DNA from: Hasllibacter sp963833115 | Lineage (GTDB): Bacteria > Pseudomonadota > Alphaproteobacteria > Rhodobacterales > Rhodobacteraceae | NCBI GenBank assembly: GCA_963833115.1 | Contig: CAWHWS010000002.1 | Span: 2,418,001 to 2,482,000, forward strand | Direction of reading: 5' to 3' | DNA length: 64,000 bases | Translations under genes and position numbers: made by a program | Shown: positions 57,205 through 64,000 of the stretch, in pieces | Numbering within the stretch: the first letter of the stretch is position 1 | How the letters are laid out: every line of letters starts with the position of its first letter | The notes under the pieces: generated by a model | Told to the model about the DNA's origin: nothing | The model's input: only the letters and a program-made list of their open reading frames with translations | Database searches by the model: none

Positions 57205-57879
57205 ATGCCCCGCCTCGCCCTCGGCGCCCTCCTCCTCGCGCTCGCCCTGCCCGCCCCGGCGGCCGCGGGCGCCTGGCTCAAGGAGAAGGGCGCCAAGTAC
57301 CTCGCCTTCTCGATCGACGGCGGCACCGATGACGCCTGGACCGGACTCTACGCCGAATGGGGGGTCACTGAGGCGCTCACCATCGGCCTCGCCGCCGGTC
57401 GGGGCGGCTCCTCGGGGCGCGCCTTCGCCTTCGTCCGCCGCGCCGTGCCCGCCGCCCTGGCGGACCCGCTCACCACACGCATCGGCGGGCGCCTCGCCTA
57501 CGAGCTCGGCGCCGGCCTGGTGGACGGCGACGGCGCGAGCAGCGTCACCCTCTCCTATGGGCGCCCGCTCACGACCCGCTGGGGCGACGGCTGGGCCAAT
57601 GTCGACTTGACCGGGATCATCGTCAGCACGCCGGTGCTCGACGCGGACGCCTACGACCCCTACGCCGTCACCATCGAGCGCAAGCTCGACGCCATAATCG
57701 GCATCCGCCGCGGCGCCGCGACCTGGACGCTCGCCGGCTATGCCTGGAGCGACGGCGACGACCGCTCGCTCGCGATCGTCCCCTCCTACGCGCGCGATCT
57801 CGGCCCGGCCCAGGTCCGCATCGGCCTGCGCCTGGGCTCGGAGACGGGGCTCTCCTTCGGCCTCTCGCGGGGGTTCTAG
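57205..57879 (+). CDS. Secreted, possibly outer-membrane, hypothetical protein
   Basis: 224 residues with signal peptide MPRLALGALLLALALPAPAAA. The mature part alternates polar and hydrophobic residues with many Gly and aromatic positions (KYLAFSIDGG, GLYAEWGVTEALTIGLAAGRG, VRIGLRLGSETGLSFGLSRGF) and ends in Phe, as beta-barrel outer-membrane proteins do. No named family. Its stop shares CTAG with the convergent DUF4864 gene. Confidence 0.78.
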   Translation: MPRLALGALLLALALPAPAAAGAWLKEKGAKYLAFSIDGGTDDAWTGLYAEWGVTEALTIGLAAGRGGSSGRAFAFVRRAVPAALADPLTTRIGGRLAYELGAGLVDGDGASSVTLSYGRPLTTRWGDGWANVDLTGIIVSTPVLDADAYDPYAVTIERKLDAIIGIRRGAATWTLAGYAWSDGDDRSLAIVPSYARDLGPAQVRIGLRLGSETGLSFGLSRGF

Positions 57880-58286
57880 ACCCCCACGTCCGGCGCGCGC
57901 AGCACCTGCACCCCGTTGATCAGCCAGCCCTCCGGCCCCTCGACCATCTGATAGTCGAGCACGTGATCGCCCCCGTCCGGCCCGGTCACGCGCAATTGCT
58001 GATAGACGCGCCCGCCCTCGACCCGCCGGTCCAGGAACCGCATGCCCGAGGGCCGCCAGACCATCGGATAGCCGTTGCGCACCATGTTCCCGAACCGCTC
58101 GGGCGTGCCGAACAGACCCTTGATCATCGGCGAGGCGTAGTCGAACGCGCCCGCGAAATCATCGGCCAGGAAGGCGTCGATCTGCTTCTGGATGACGCCC
58201 TCGAGGACCCCGTCCTCCTGCGCGCCCGCCGGCGGGGCGAGGGCGAGCCAGAGCGCCGCCGCGCCCATCGCGAGGTTCCGTTTCAT
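57876..58286 (-). CDS. DUF4864 domain-containing secreted protein
   Basis: 136 residues: signal peptide MKRNLAMGAAALWLALAPPAGA, then the DUF4864 pattern VIQKQIDAFLADDFAGAFDYASP, MIKGLFGTPERFGNMVRNGYPMVWRP and a C-terminal MVEGPEGWLINGVQVL. The fold resembles NTF2-like proteins; function unknown. ATG 58286 has GGAGGAG upstream. It lies 53 bp downstream of lysS on the same strand. Confidence 0.9.
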   Translation of the reverse strand: MKRNLAMGAAALWLALAPPAGAQEDGVLEGVIQKQIDAFLADDFAGAFDYASPMIKGLFGTPERFGNMVRNGYPMVWRPSGMRFLDRRVEGGRVYQQLRVTGPDGGDHVLDYQMVEGPEGWLINGVQVLRAPDVGV

Positions 58287-58339
58287 GCCGTGCTCCTCCA
58301 CCTGGTTCCTCCAGGACGGTAGGCGCCCGGCCGCCGCCG

Positions 58340-59944
58340 TCAAACGCCCTCCCGGGGGGCCGCCCCCTCCCGCGCCAGGGCCGCCTCGATCAGGTCCGCC
58401 GTCTCCGCCGGCCCGTAGAGCGCCGCCAGCCCGCCGAAACGCGGCCCCTGCGGCGCCCCCAGGATCACCTCGTAGAGCGCCTGGAACCAGGACCGCAGCG
58501 GCTCGAACCCGTGCGCGCGGCCCACCGCGAACACCTCCGACTGGAGCGCCTCGGCGTCCGCCGCCCCGTCCCAGGCCCGCAGCCGCGCCGCCAGGTCCGC
58601 CATCGCCGCCCGCTCGCGCGCATCCGGCGCCCGGAACCTGCGCCCCGGCCTCACCCGCTCCACGAAATAGCGCAGCGCCCCGCCGATCGCCGCGTCCATC
58701 CCCGGATGCGTCTCGGGCGAGGTCTCGGGGGCATAGCGCTGCACGAAGCGCCACAGCGCCGCCTTCTCCTGCGCGCCCGTCACCGCCGCGAGGTTCAGCA
58801 GCATCGAGAACGGCACCACCATGTCGGAGACCGGCACCGCCCCGCCATGCACGTGGAACACCGGGTTCGCCGCGCGCTTGGCCGGATCGTTCGCCGCGTG
58901 ATACGCACCCAGCTGCTGATGGTATTCGTCCACCGCCTTCGGGATCACGTCGAAATGCAGCCGCTTGGCCGTGCGCGGCTTGAGGAACATGTAATAGGCG
59001 AGGCTCTCCGCGCTGGCATAGGCGAGCCATTCGTCGATCGAGAGCCCGTTGCCCTTCGACTTGGAGATCTTCTCCCCCGCCTCGTCGAGGAACAATTCGT
59101 ACACGTAATGCTCCGGCGGCACCCCGCCCAGGATGGCGCAGATCCGGTCGTAGATCGCCGTGTTCGTGCCGTGCTCCTTGCCGTACATCTCGAAGTCCAC
59201 GCCGAGCGCCGCCCAGCGCGCCCCGAAATCGGGCTTCCACTGGAGCTTCACGTTGCCGCCCGTCACCGGAAGCGTCGTCTCCGTCCCGTCCTCGTCTGCG
59301 AACGTCACCTCCCCCCGGGCCGCGTCCACGTCCAGCATCGGCACGTAGAGGACCCGCCCCGTCGTCGGGCTGATGGGAAGGAACGGAGAGTAGGTCCCCT
59401 GCCGCTCCTCCCGGAGGGACGCCAGCATCACCTCCATGATCGCGTCGTACCGCTCGCAGGCGAGCCGCAGGACCGGATCGAACGCGCCGGACGCGTAGTA
59501 TTCCGCCGCCGAGTAGAACTCGTACTCGAAGCCGAACGTGTCGAGGAACCGCCGCAACATCGCGTTGTTGTGCGCGCCGAAGCTCTCATGCGTGCCGAAC
59601 GGGTCCGGCACCGACGACAGCGGCCGCTGCAGGTGCGTCGCCATCATCTCCGGCTCGGGCACGTTGTCGGGCACCTTGCGCAGCCCGTCGAGGTCGTCGC
59701 TGAAGCAGATGAGGCGCGTCGGCAGGTCGCTGATCTGCTGAAACGCGCGCCGCACCATCGTCGTGCGCGCGACCTCCCCGAACGTGCCGATATGCGGCAG
59801 GCCCGAGGGCCCGTAGCCCGTCTCGAACAGCACCTCCGTCCGCCCCAGCCGCTCGGCCCGCGCCTTGAGGCGCCGCGCCTCCTCGAACGGCCAGGCCTTC
59901 GACGTCAGGCCCGCGTCGCGCAGGGCGGGGTCGGGTGCGGTCAT
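58340..59944 (-). CDS. lysS: Class I lysyl-tRNA synthetase
   Basis: Charges tRNA-Lys with lysine. 534 residues with class I signatures: HIGH-type GLPHIGTFGE near residue 50 and KMSKS-type KISKSKGNG near 295, in a Rossmann architecture, followed by an alpha-helical anticodon-binding cage. This is the archaeal-type LysRS1, unrelated to the class II enzyme of most bacteria, and is characteristic of alphaproteobacteria and spirochaetes. Upstream on the minus strand TTGACC and, 17 bp on, TAGGGC may form its promoter. Confidence 0.97.
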   Translation of the reverse strand: MTAPDPALRDAGLTSKAWPFEEARRLKARAERLGRTEVLFETGYGPSGLPHIGTFGEVARTTMVRRAFQQISDLPTRLICFSDDLDGLRKVPDNVPEPEMMATHLQRPLSSVPDPFGTHESFGAHNNAMLRRFLDTFGFEYEFYSAAEYYASGAFDPVLRLACERYDAIMEVMLASLREERQGTYSPFLPISPTTGRVLYVPMLDVDAARGEVTFADEDGTETTLPVTGGNVKLQWKPDFGARWAALGVDFEMYGKEHGTNTAIYDRICAILGGVPPEHYVYELFLDEAGEKISKSKGNGLSIDEWLAYASAESLAYYMFLKPRTAKRLHFDVIPKAVDEYHQQLGAYHAANDPAKRAANPVFHVHGGAVPVSDMVVPFSMLLNLAAVTGAQEKAALWRFVQRYAPETSPETHPGMDAAIGGALRYFVERVRPGRRFRAPDARERAAMADLAARLRAWDGAADAEALQSEVFAVGRAHGFEPLRSWFQALYEVILGAPQGPRFGGLAALYGPAETADLIEAALAREGAAPREGV

Positions 59945-60015
59945 GGCTCGTCATCCTCGCGAAGGGGGCGCCCCGCCCTATTGCGACGGCCCCACCCGGT
60001 CAATAAGCCGCGCCC

Positions 60016-60441
60016 ATGACCGATCCCGACCCGCCCCTCATGTCGCCGCAGGACGCGCTCGTCGCGGTGATGATCGCCGTCTCCGCCAGCGACGAGAACA
60101 TCCGCACCGAGGAGCTGGTGACCATCCAGGCCATCGTGAACCACCTGCCCGCCTTCTCCGGCTGGGACGATTCGCGCATGGAACGGGTCGCCGGCACCGT
60201 GTTCGAGCTCTTCTCCGAGGAGGACGGGCTCGACGCGCTCTTCGGCCTGATCCGCGGCGCCCTGCCCGAGCGCCTCTACGAGACCGCCTACGCCATGGCC
60301 TGCGACGTCGCCGCCGCCGACGGCCGCCTCAGGGCCGCCGAGCTGCGCCTCCTGGAGGAGATGCGCGACGAGCTGGACCTCGACCGCCTACACGCCGCCG
60401 CCATCGAACGCGCCGCCCGCGCCCGCCACATGACCGCCTGA
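60016..60441 (+). CDS. TerB-like tellurite-resistance-family protein
   Basis: 141-residue helical protein of the TerB/DjlA N-terminal family: ALVAVMIAVSASDENIRTEEL and AYAMACDVAAADGRLRAAELRLLEEM each form the acidic EF-hand-like repeat. Such proteins appear in membrane-stress and metal-related contexts but usually have no known role when single, as here. Divergent from lysS. Confidence 0.87.
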   Translation: MTDPDPPLMSPQDALVAVMIAVSASDENIRTEELVTIQAIVNHLPAFSGWDDSRMERVAGTVFELFSEEDGLDALFGLIRGALPERLYETAYAMACDVAAADGRLRAAELRLLEEMRDELDLDRLHAAAIERAARARHMTA

Positions 60442-60560
60442 GGCGCGGCCGGCCCGGGCCGGCCCCCCCGGCGCGTCGATCCCAGGGCGCGGCCGCCCCC
60501 TCCACTGGCATCCCACCGCACCGCGCGCTAGGGCGGGCGCCGCACCGCCCGAGGCCCGCC

Positions 60561-60956
60561 ATGCCCCACGTCTACAAGATCGTCCCCGCCCCCACCGACG
60601 CGCCCAAGGTCAAGGGCGTGCGCGGCGCCGCCGCCCGCTACGCCACCGGACTGGAGGGCGTGCTCGGCGAGATGTCGCGCGGCGGCTGGGAATACCTGCG
60701 CGCGGACACCCTGCCCGTCACCGCCGCCCAGGGCTTCCTGCGCCGCAAGGAGACCCGGTCCGAGACGTTCCTCGTCTTCCGCCGCCCCGCCGGCCCCGTT
60801 ACGGCCGCCGCCGCCGGCCCCGAGGACGAGGCCGAGGCGCCGGACGCCACGCCCCTGCCCGACTACCTGCGCGAGCGTTCGCCCGCCGCCCCGGCCCACC
60901 GCCCGGCGCCCCGCGCCGAGATGCCCGTCTTCTCCCGCCGCCCGCCCCAGTCGTGA
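60561..60956 (+). CDS. DUF4177 domain-containing protein
   Basis: 131 residues. The N-terminal half (HVYKIVPAP, GLEGVLGEMSRGGWEYLRADTLP, FLVFRRP) matches the small DUF4177 beta-alpha domain; the second half is a Pro/Ala/Glu-rich, probably disordered tail ending FSRRPPQS. Function unknown. Convergent with bolA, with seven bases between the stops. Confidence 0.82.
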   Translation: MPHVYKIVPAPTDAPKVKGVRGAAARYATGLEGVLGEMSRGGWEYLRADTLPVTAAQGFLRRKETRSETFLVFRRPAGPVTAAAAGPEDEAEAPDATPLPDYLRERSPAAPAHRPAPRAEMPVFSRRPPQS

Positions 60957-60963
60957 GGGCCCC

Positions 60964-61257
60964 TCACGCGCCCAGGTCGAGGGCGAGCGCGTGGATCCGC
61001 CCCATGAGCTCGGGCCCGATCGCGGCGTGCACCGTCCGGTGACGCGCGACGCGCCCCTGCCCGGCCAGCGCCTCCGCCCGCAGGCGCACGTTGAAATGCG
61101 TCCCGCCCCCCTCTCGCCAGCCGCCATGCCCGCGATGGCTCTCGCTGTCGTCCACGACCGCGATCTCCCGCGGCGCCAGGGCCGCCCGCAGGCGCGCCTC
61201 GATCTCCTGCGCGCTCGCACGATCAGTTTGCGACAAATCCCGTCCCCCCTCTTTCAC
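60964..61257 (-). CDS. BolA family protein
   Basis: 97 residues; the core VVDDSESHRGHGGWREGGGTHFNV and the helix-turn RHRTVHAAIG with the invariant His are typical of BolA. BolA proteins pair with monothiol glutaredoxins in iron and Fe-S metabolism and in E. coli also affect morphology genes. Divergent from the J-domain gene, the usual arrangement next to cobS in Rhodobacterales. Confidence 0.93.
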   Translation of the reverse strand: MKEGGRDLSQTDRASAQEIEARLRAALAPREIAVVDDSESHRGHGGWREGGGTHFNVRLRAEALAGQGRVARHRTVHAAIGPELMGRIHALALDLGA

Positions 61258-61348
61258 CGAGCGCCCCGATGACTACACTCCCGGCCCCGGCGTGCAACGC
61301 GGCGCCCGGGCGCCCCCCGCGCGCCCGCACCGACCTGAGGAGGGCGAG

Positions 61349-61978
61349 ATGGCCAAACCAGACCCGTTCGGCTTCGACATGCGCGCCTCGGCCGACAAGA
61401 AGAAGCGCTCGCGCGGCCGCCGCGGCATGTCCGGCGCCGTGGAGACCTCCAAGCGCGAATGCGAGCATCCCGGCTGCGCCGAGGCCGGACAGTACCGCGC
61501 GCCCCGCAACCCCGACGCGATCGACGACTACCTGTGGTTCTGCAAGGACCACGTGCGCGAATACAACCTGAAGTGGAACTTCTTCAACGGCACCACCGAG
61601 GAGGAGTTCGCCGCCCAGGTCGGCAAGGACCGCGTCTGGGAGCGCGAGACCAAGCCGATGGGCAAGGCCACCGACGAGGCCCGCGCCTGGGCCCGCCTGG
61701 GCGTCGACGACCCGCATCAGGTCCTGGGGGAGAACGCGACCCGCAACCCGGGCCGCGGCATCGTCCAGCGCAAGCTCCCCCCGACCGAGCGCCGCGCGAT
61801 CGAGCTCCTGGAGGCCAAGGACAGTTGGACGAAGGCCGAGATCCGCAAGCAGTACAAGAGCCTCGTCAAGGACCTCCACCCCGACATGAACGGCGGCAAC
61901 CGCGCCGACGAGGAGCGCCTCCAGGAGGTCGTCTGGGCCTGGGACCAGATCAAGGACAGCCGCAGCTTCAAGGCCTGA
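61349..61978 (+). CDS. J-domain co-chaperone with N-terminal Cys-rich region
   Basis: 209 residues from ATG 61349 behind GAGGAGGG. The basic N-terminus is followed by possible metal ligands (CEHPGC, later WFCKDH, about residues 38-75), and the C-terminal 60 residues form a J-domain (DSWTKAEIRKQYKSLVKDLHPDMNGG) with the HPD motif that stimulates Hsp70 ATPase. The J-domain being C-terminal is a feature of this alphaproteobacterial group. It commonly precedes cobS; here a kinase gene lies between. Confidence 0.91.
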   Translation: MAKPDPFGFDMRASADKKKRSRGRRGMSGAVETSKRECEHPGCAEAGQYRAPRNPDAIDDYLWFCKDHVREYNLKWNFFNGTTEEEFAAQVGKDRVWERETKPMGKATDEARAWARLGVDDPHQVLGENATRNPGRGIVQRKLPPTERRAIELLEAKDSWTKAEIRKQYKSLVKDLHPDMNGGNRADEERLQEVVWAWDQIKDSRSFKA

Positions 61979-61992
61979 ATGCGCCCCGCCGC

Positions 61993-62021
61993 TGGACGTC
62001 CGCCCCCGCCGCGGCTATAAT
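61993..62021 (+). promoter_or_regulatory. Consensus sigma70 promoter for the GAF/HisKA_2 kinase
   Basis: TGGACG (61993-61998), a 17-bp spacer and a perfect TATAAT (62016-62021). The AT-rich run continues to 62041 and includes the palindrome AACATATGTT (62030-62039), which would overlap the transcription start and could be an operator. Confidence 0.68.
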
Positions 62022-62078
62022 ACTTTATAAACATATGTTAATCTCGCGCCCTCCGGCGCGCCGCGAGGACCGTTCAAG

Positions 62079-63278
62079 ATGGAAGACCTCGCCCATGGCC
62101 CAGCGTCCGACGCGGACGACGACGCCCGCGAGCGGCGCCGCCTGGAGAAGCTGCGCTCCTTCGCGATCCTCGACACCCCCCCCGAGGAGGCGTTCGACGA
62201 CCTCGTCGCCCTCGCCCGGCAGGTCTGCGACGCGCCCGTCGCCCTGATCTCCTTCGTCGACGCCGATCGGCAATGGTTCAAGGCCCGCTCCGGGGTGGAG
62301 ATCGAGGGCACCGACCTCGCCCGCAGCGTCTGCCGCCACGCCATGCGCGCCCCCGGCGAGGTCGTCGTGATCGAGGACACCCGCCGCGATCCGCGTACCG
62401 CCGACAACCCGGTCAACGACGAGCTGGGGATGCGCTTCTACGCCGGCGCGCCCCTCCGCACGGCGGACGGCGCGGCCCTGGGCACGCTGTGCGTCGTCGA
62501 CACGCGCCCGCGCGGTCTGACCGCCGCGCAGCGCGCCGGGCTCGCCGCCCTCGGCCGGCAGGTCATGGCCAACCTCCAGCTCCGCCGCGCCCTCGCCGCG
62601 GAGGCCGCCGCCCACCTCTCCCTGGAGGCGCAGAACGGCGCCCTGACCGACGCCCTGGCCAACGAGCGCATCCTCAAGCTGGAGATCGACCACCGCGTCA
62701 AGAACTCGCTCCAGCTCGTCGGCTCCCTCCTCCAGATGCAGGCCCAGCGCGCCGAGAGCCCCGAGGTCCGCGAGGCGCTGCTCTCCGCCCGCGGCCGGGT
62801 GACCGCGATCTCCTCGATCCACGGCGCCCTGGGCCGCGTGAGCCGGACGGACACCGTCCGCCTCGCCGAATACGCCGGCCAGCTCGTCGCCGAGATGCGC
62901 GGCCAGGCCCGGCCGGGCATCGAGATCACCCTCGACGTCGACGAGATCGCCCTGCCGACCACCCTGGCCTCGCCCTTCGCGATCATGCTCAACGAGTTCG
63001 TCACCAACTCCCTCAAGCACGCCTTCCCGGACGGCCGCGCCGGCACCATCCGCCTGGAGGCGCGGCGCGACGGCGCCCTCGTCCACGTGCGCTTCCGCGA
63101 CGACGGCGTCGGCCATTCGGACGCCCCGCCCTCCCCCGGCGGCGGCCTCGGCACCCGCCTGATGCAGGCCCTCGCGACCCAGATCGGCGCCGAGCTCGAC
63201 GCCACCGCCGACCCCTCCGGCACCGAGATGCGCTTCACCTTCGACGCCAGCGCCCCGCCCCCGCCGCCCCCGGCCTGA
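62079..63278 (+). CDS. GAF-domain sensor histidine kinase (HisKA_2 type)
   Basis: 399 residues, no membrane segment, so a soluble sensor. GAF domain at about 25-165 (FAILDTPPEEAFDDLVALARQV, ISFVDADRQWFKA, YAGAPLRTADGAALGTLCVVD); HisKA_2 dimerisation helix with LEIDHRVKNSLQLVGSLLQMQ (His near 205); ATPase domain with the N-box NEFVTNSLKHAF and G-box DDGVGHS plus GGGLGTRL. HisKA_2 kinases often feed the general stress response or light/redox sensing. No response regulator is adjacent. A strong promoter with a palindrome lies upstream. Confidence 0.93.
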   Translation: MEDLAHGPASDADDDARERRRLEKLRSFAILDTPPEEAFDDLVALARQVCDAPVALISFVDADRQWFKARSGVEIEGTDLARSVCRHAMRAPGEVVVIEDTRRDPRTADNPVNDELGMRFYAGAPLRTADGAALGTLCVVDTRPRGLTAAQRAGLAALGRQVMANLQLRRALAAEAAAHLSLEAQNGALTDALANERILKLEIDHRVKNSLQLVGSLLQMQAQRAESPEVREALLSARGRVTAISSIHGALGRVSRTDTVRLAEYAGQLVAEMRGQARPGIEITLDVDEIALPTTLASPFAIMLNEFVTNSLKHAFPDGRAGTIRLEARRDGALVHVRFRDDGVGHSDAPPSPGGGLGTRLMQALATQIGAELDATADPSGTEMRFTFDASAPPPPPPA

Positions 63279-63367
63279 CGCGGCGCCCGGCCCGGGCTTC
63301 CCCTTGCGGGCCCGGGCGATATGTTGCACCCCCGGCGGCGGCCCGCGGGGCCTTCACGGACAGCGGG

Positions 63368-64000
63368 ATGGACCTCATGGCGGATGGCGGCGCACCGGGC
63401 TTCGATCGGGACATGGACGTCTCGGTCCGCGAGACGTTCGGCATCGACTCGGAGATGGCCGTGCGCGGCTTTCCGGAGCCGACCGACCGCGTCCCCCCCG
63501 TCGATCCGACCTACAAGTTCGACCCCGACACCACCCTCGCCATCCTCGCCGGCTTCGAGAAGAACCGCCGCGTGATGATCCAAGGGTATCACGGCACCGG
63601 CAAGTCGACCCATATCGAGCAGGTCGCCGCCCGCCTCAACTGGCCCTGCGTGCGCGTCAACCTCGACAGCCACATCAGCCGCATCGACCTCATCGGCAAG
63701 GACGCGATCAAGCTCAAGGACGGGGTCCAGGTCACCGAGTTCCAGGAGGGCATCCTGCCCTGGGCGCTGCGCAACCCCTGCGCCATCGTCTTCGACGAGT
63801 ACGACGCGGGCCGCGCCGACGTGATGTTCGTGATCCAGCGCGTGCTGGAGGCGGACGGCAAGCTCACCCTCCTCGATCAGAACGAGGTGATCACCCCCCA
63901 CCGGGACTTCCGCCTCTTCGCGACCGCCAACACGGTCGGCCTGGGCGACACGACCGGCCTCTACCACGGCACGCAGCAGATCAATCAGGGCCAGATGGAC
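63368..64000 (+). CDS. cobS: Cobaltochelatase subunit CobS, truncated by window edge
   Basis: AAA+ ATPase subunit of the aerobic cobaltochelatase CobNST that inserts cobalt into hydrogenobyrinate diamide during cobalamin synthesis. 211 codons visible. DPTYKFDPDTTLAILAGF and MIQGYHGTGKSTHIEQVAARLNWP (Walker A), VFDEYDAGRADV (Walker B) and LFATANTVGLGDTTGLYHGT (sensor 1) are near-identical to the family. ATG 63377 is an alternative start. cobT would be expected next, beyond the window. Confidence 0.96.
   Translation, partial: MDLMADGGAPGFDRDMDVSVRETFGIDSEMAVRGFPEPTDRVPPVDPTYKFDPDTTLAILAGFEKNRRVMIQGYHGTGKSTHIEQVAARLNWPCVRVNLDSHISRIDLIGKDAIKLKDGVQVTEFQEGILPWALRNPCAIVFDEYDAGRADVMFVIQRVLEADGKLTLLDQNEVITPHRDFRLFATANTVGLGDTTGLYHGTQQINQGQMD

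Overview
The window is chromosomal DNA of a very GC-rich (roughly 70 % or more) alphaproteobacterium, almost certainly a member of the Rhodobacterales (Roseobacter/Paracoccus-like). The evidence is the gene content and order: pepA divergent from lptF-lptG-lptD-surA-pdxA-rsmA; prfA-prmC; a rodZ-like regulator with ispG; a class I (archaeal-type) lysyl-tRNA synthetase; a DUF4167 protein; and bolA, a J-domain protein and cobS close together. Nearly everything is core metabolism, translation and envelope biogenesis. I found no insertion sequence, prophage, CRISPR array or recognised secondary-metabolite cluster.

Layout. 1-2020: the 5' part of an EnvZ-like sensor kinase, a metallo-beta-lactamase-fold hydrolase and tRNA-Asn. 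2020-6243: a solitary manC between two long GC-rich intervals without recognisable genes. 6244-10629: a TfoX C-terminal-domain protein, ndk, a VOC protein, an ABC-F ATPase, a MarC-type membrane protein and a retropepsin-like protease. 10698-19788: pepA (one-base frameshift) divergent from the lptFGD-surA-pdxA-rsmA operon, which handles LPS export, outer-membrane protein folding, vitamin B6 and rRNA methylation. 19785-25396: DUF4167, release factors prfA and prfB with the methyltransferase prmC, agmatinase and DUF1499. 25453-33933: PBP1A, an aminotransferase, a Rho-N-like small protein, ispG, a RodZ-like protein and an M20 dipeptidase. 33969-36639: tRNA-Asp, a solo LuxR-type regulator, a histidine phosphatase between two tRNA-Val genes, and a gene-free interval. 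36640-45111: lon, an esterase, tgt, a MscS channel, sufT and a HesB/IscA protein. 45170-51236: tpiA with a HAD hydrolase, then hydrolase, MFS exporter, Zn-alcohol dehydrogenase and enolase-superfamily enzyme. 51268-55103: tRNA-Arg, a sulfotransferase-like protein, an NDUFS4-like subunit and uvrB (one-base frameshift near its 3' end). 55104-56180: an AT-richer island with an unrecognised membrane protein, a divergent small Pro/Lys-rich ORF, a coiled-coil ORF split by a stop, and two copies of a palindromic repeat. 56192-64000: hemerythrin-like protein, DUF4864, class I lysS, TerB-like, DUF4177, BolA, J-domain protein, a GAF/HisKA_2 kinase behind a strong consensus promoter, and the start of cobS.

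Recurring architecture: same-strand genes often overlap by ATGA or GTGA (nine junctions, implying translational coupling), and five convergent pairs share a single CTAG as both stop codons. The least ordinary places are the AT-rich island at 55.1-56.2 kb, the gene-free spacers around manC and before lon, and the two housekeeping genes (pepA, uvrB) carrying single-base insertions, which may be sequence errors. Products and families were assigned by reading motifs; no database search was run.
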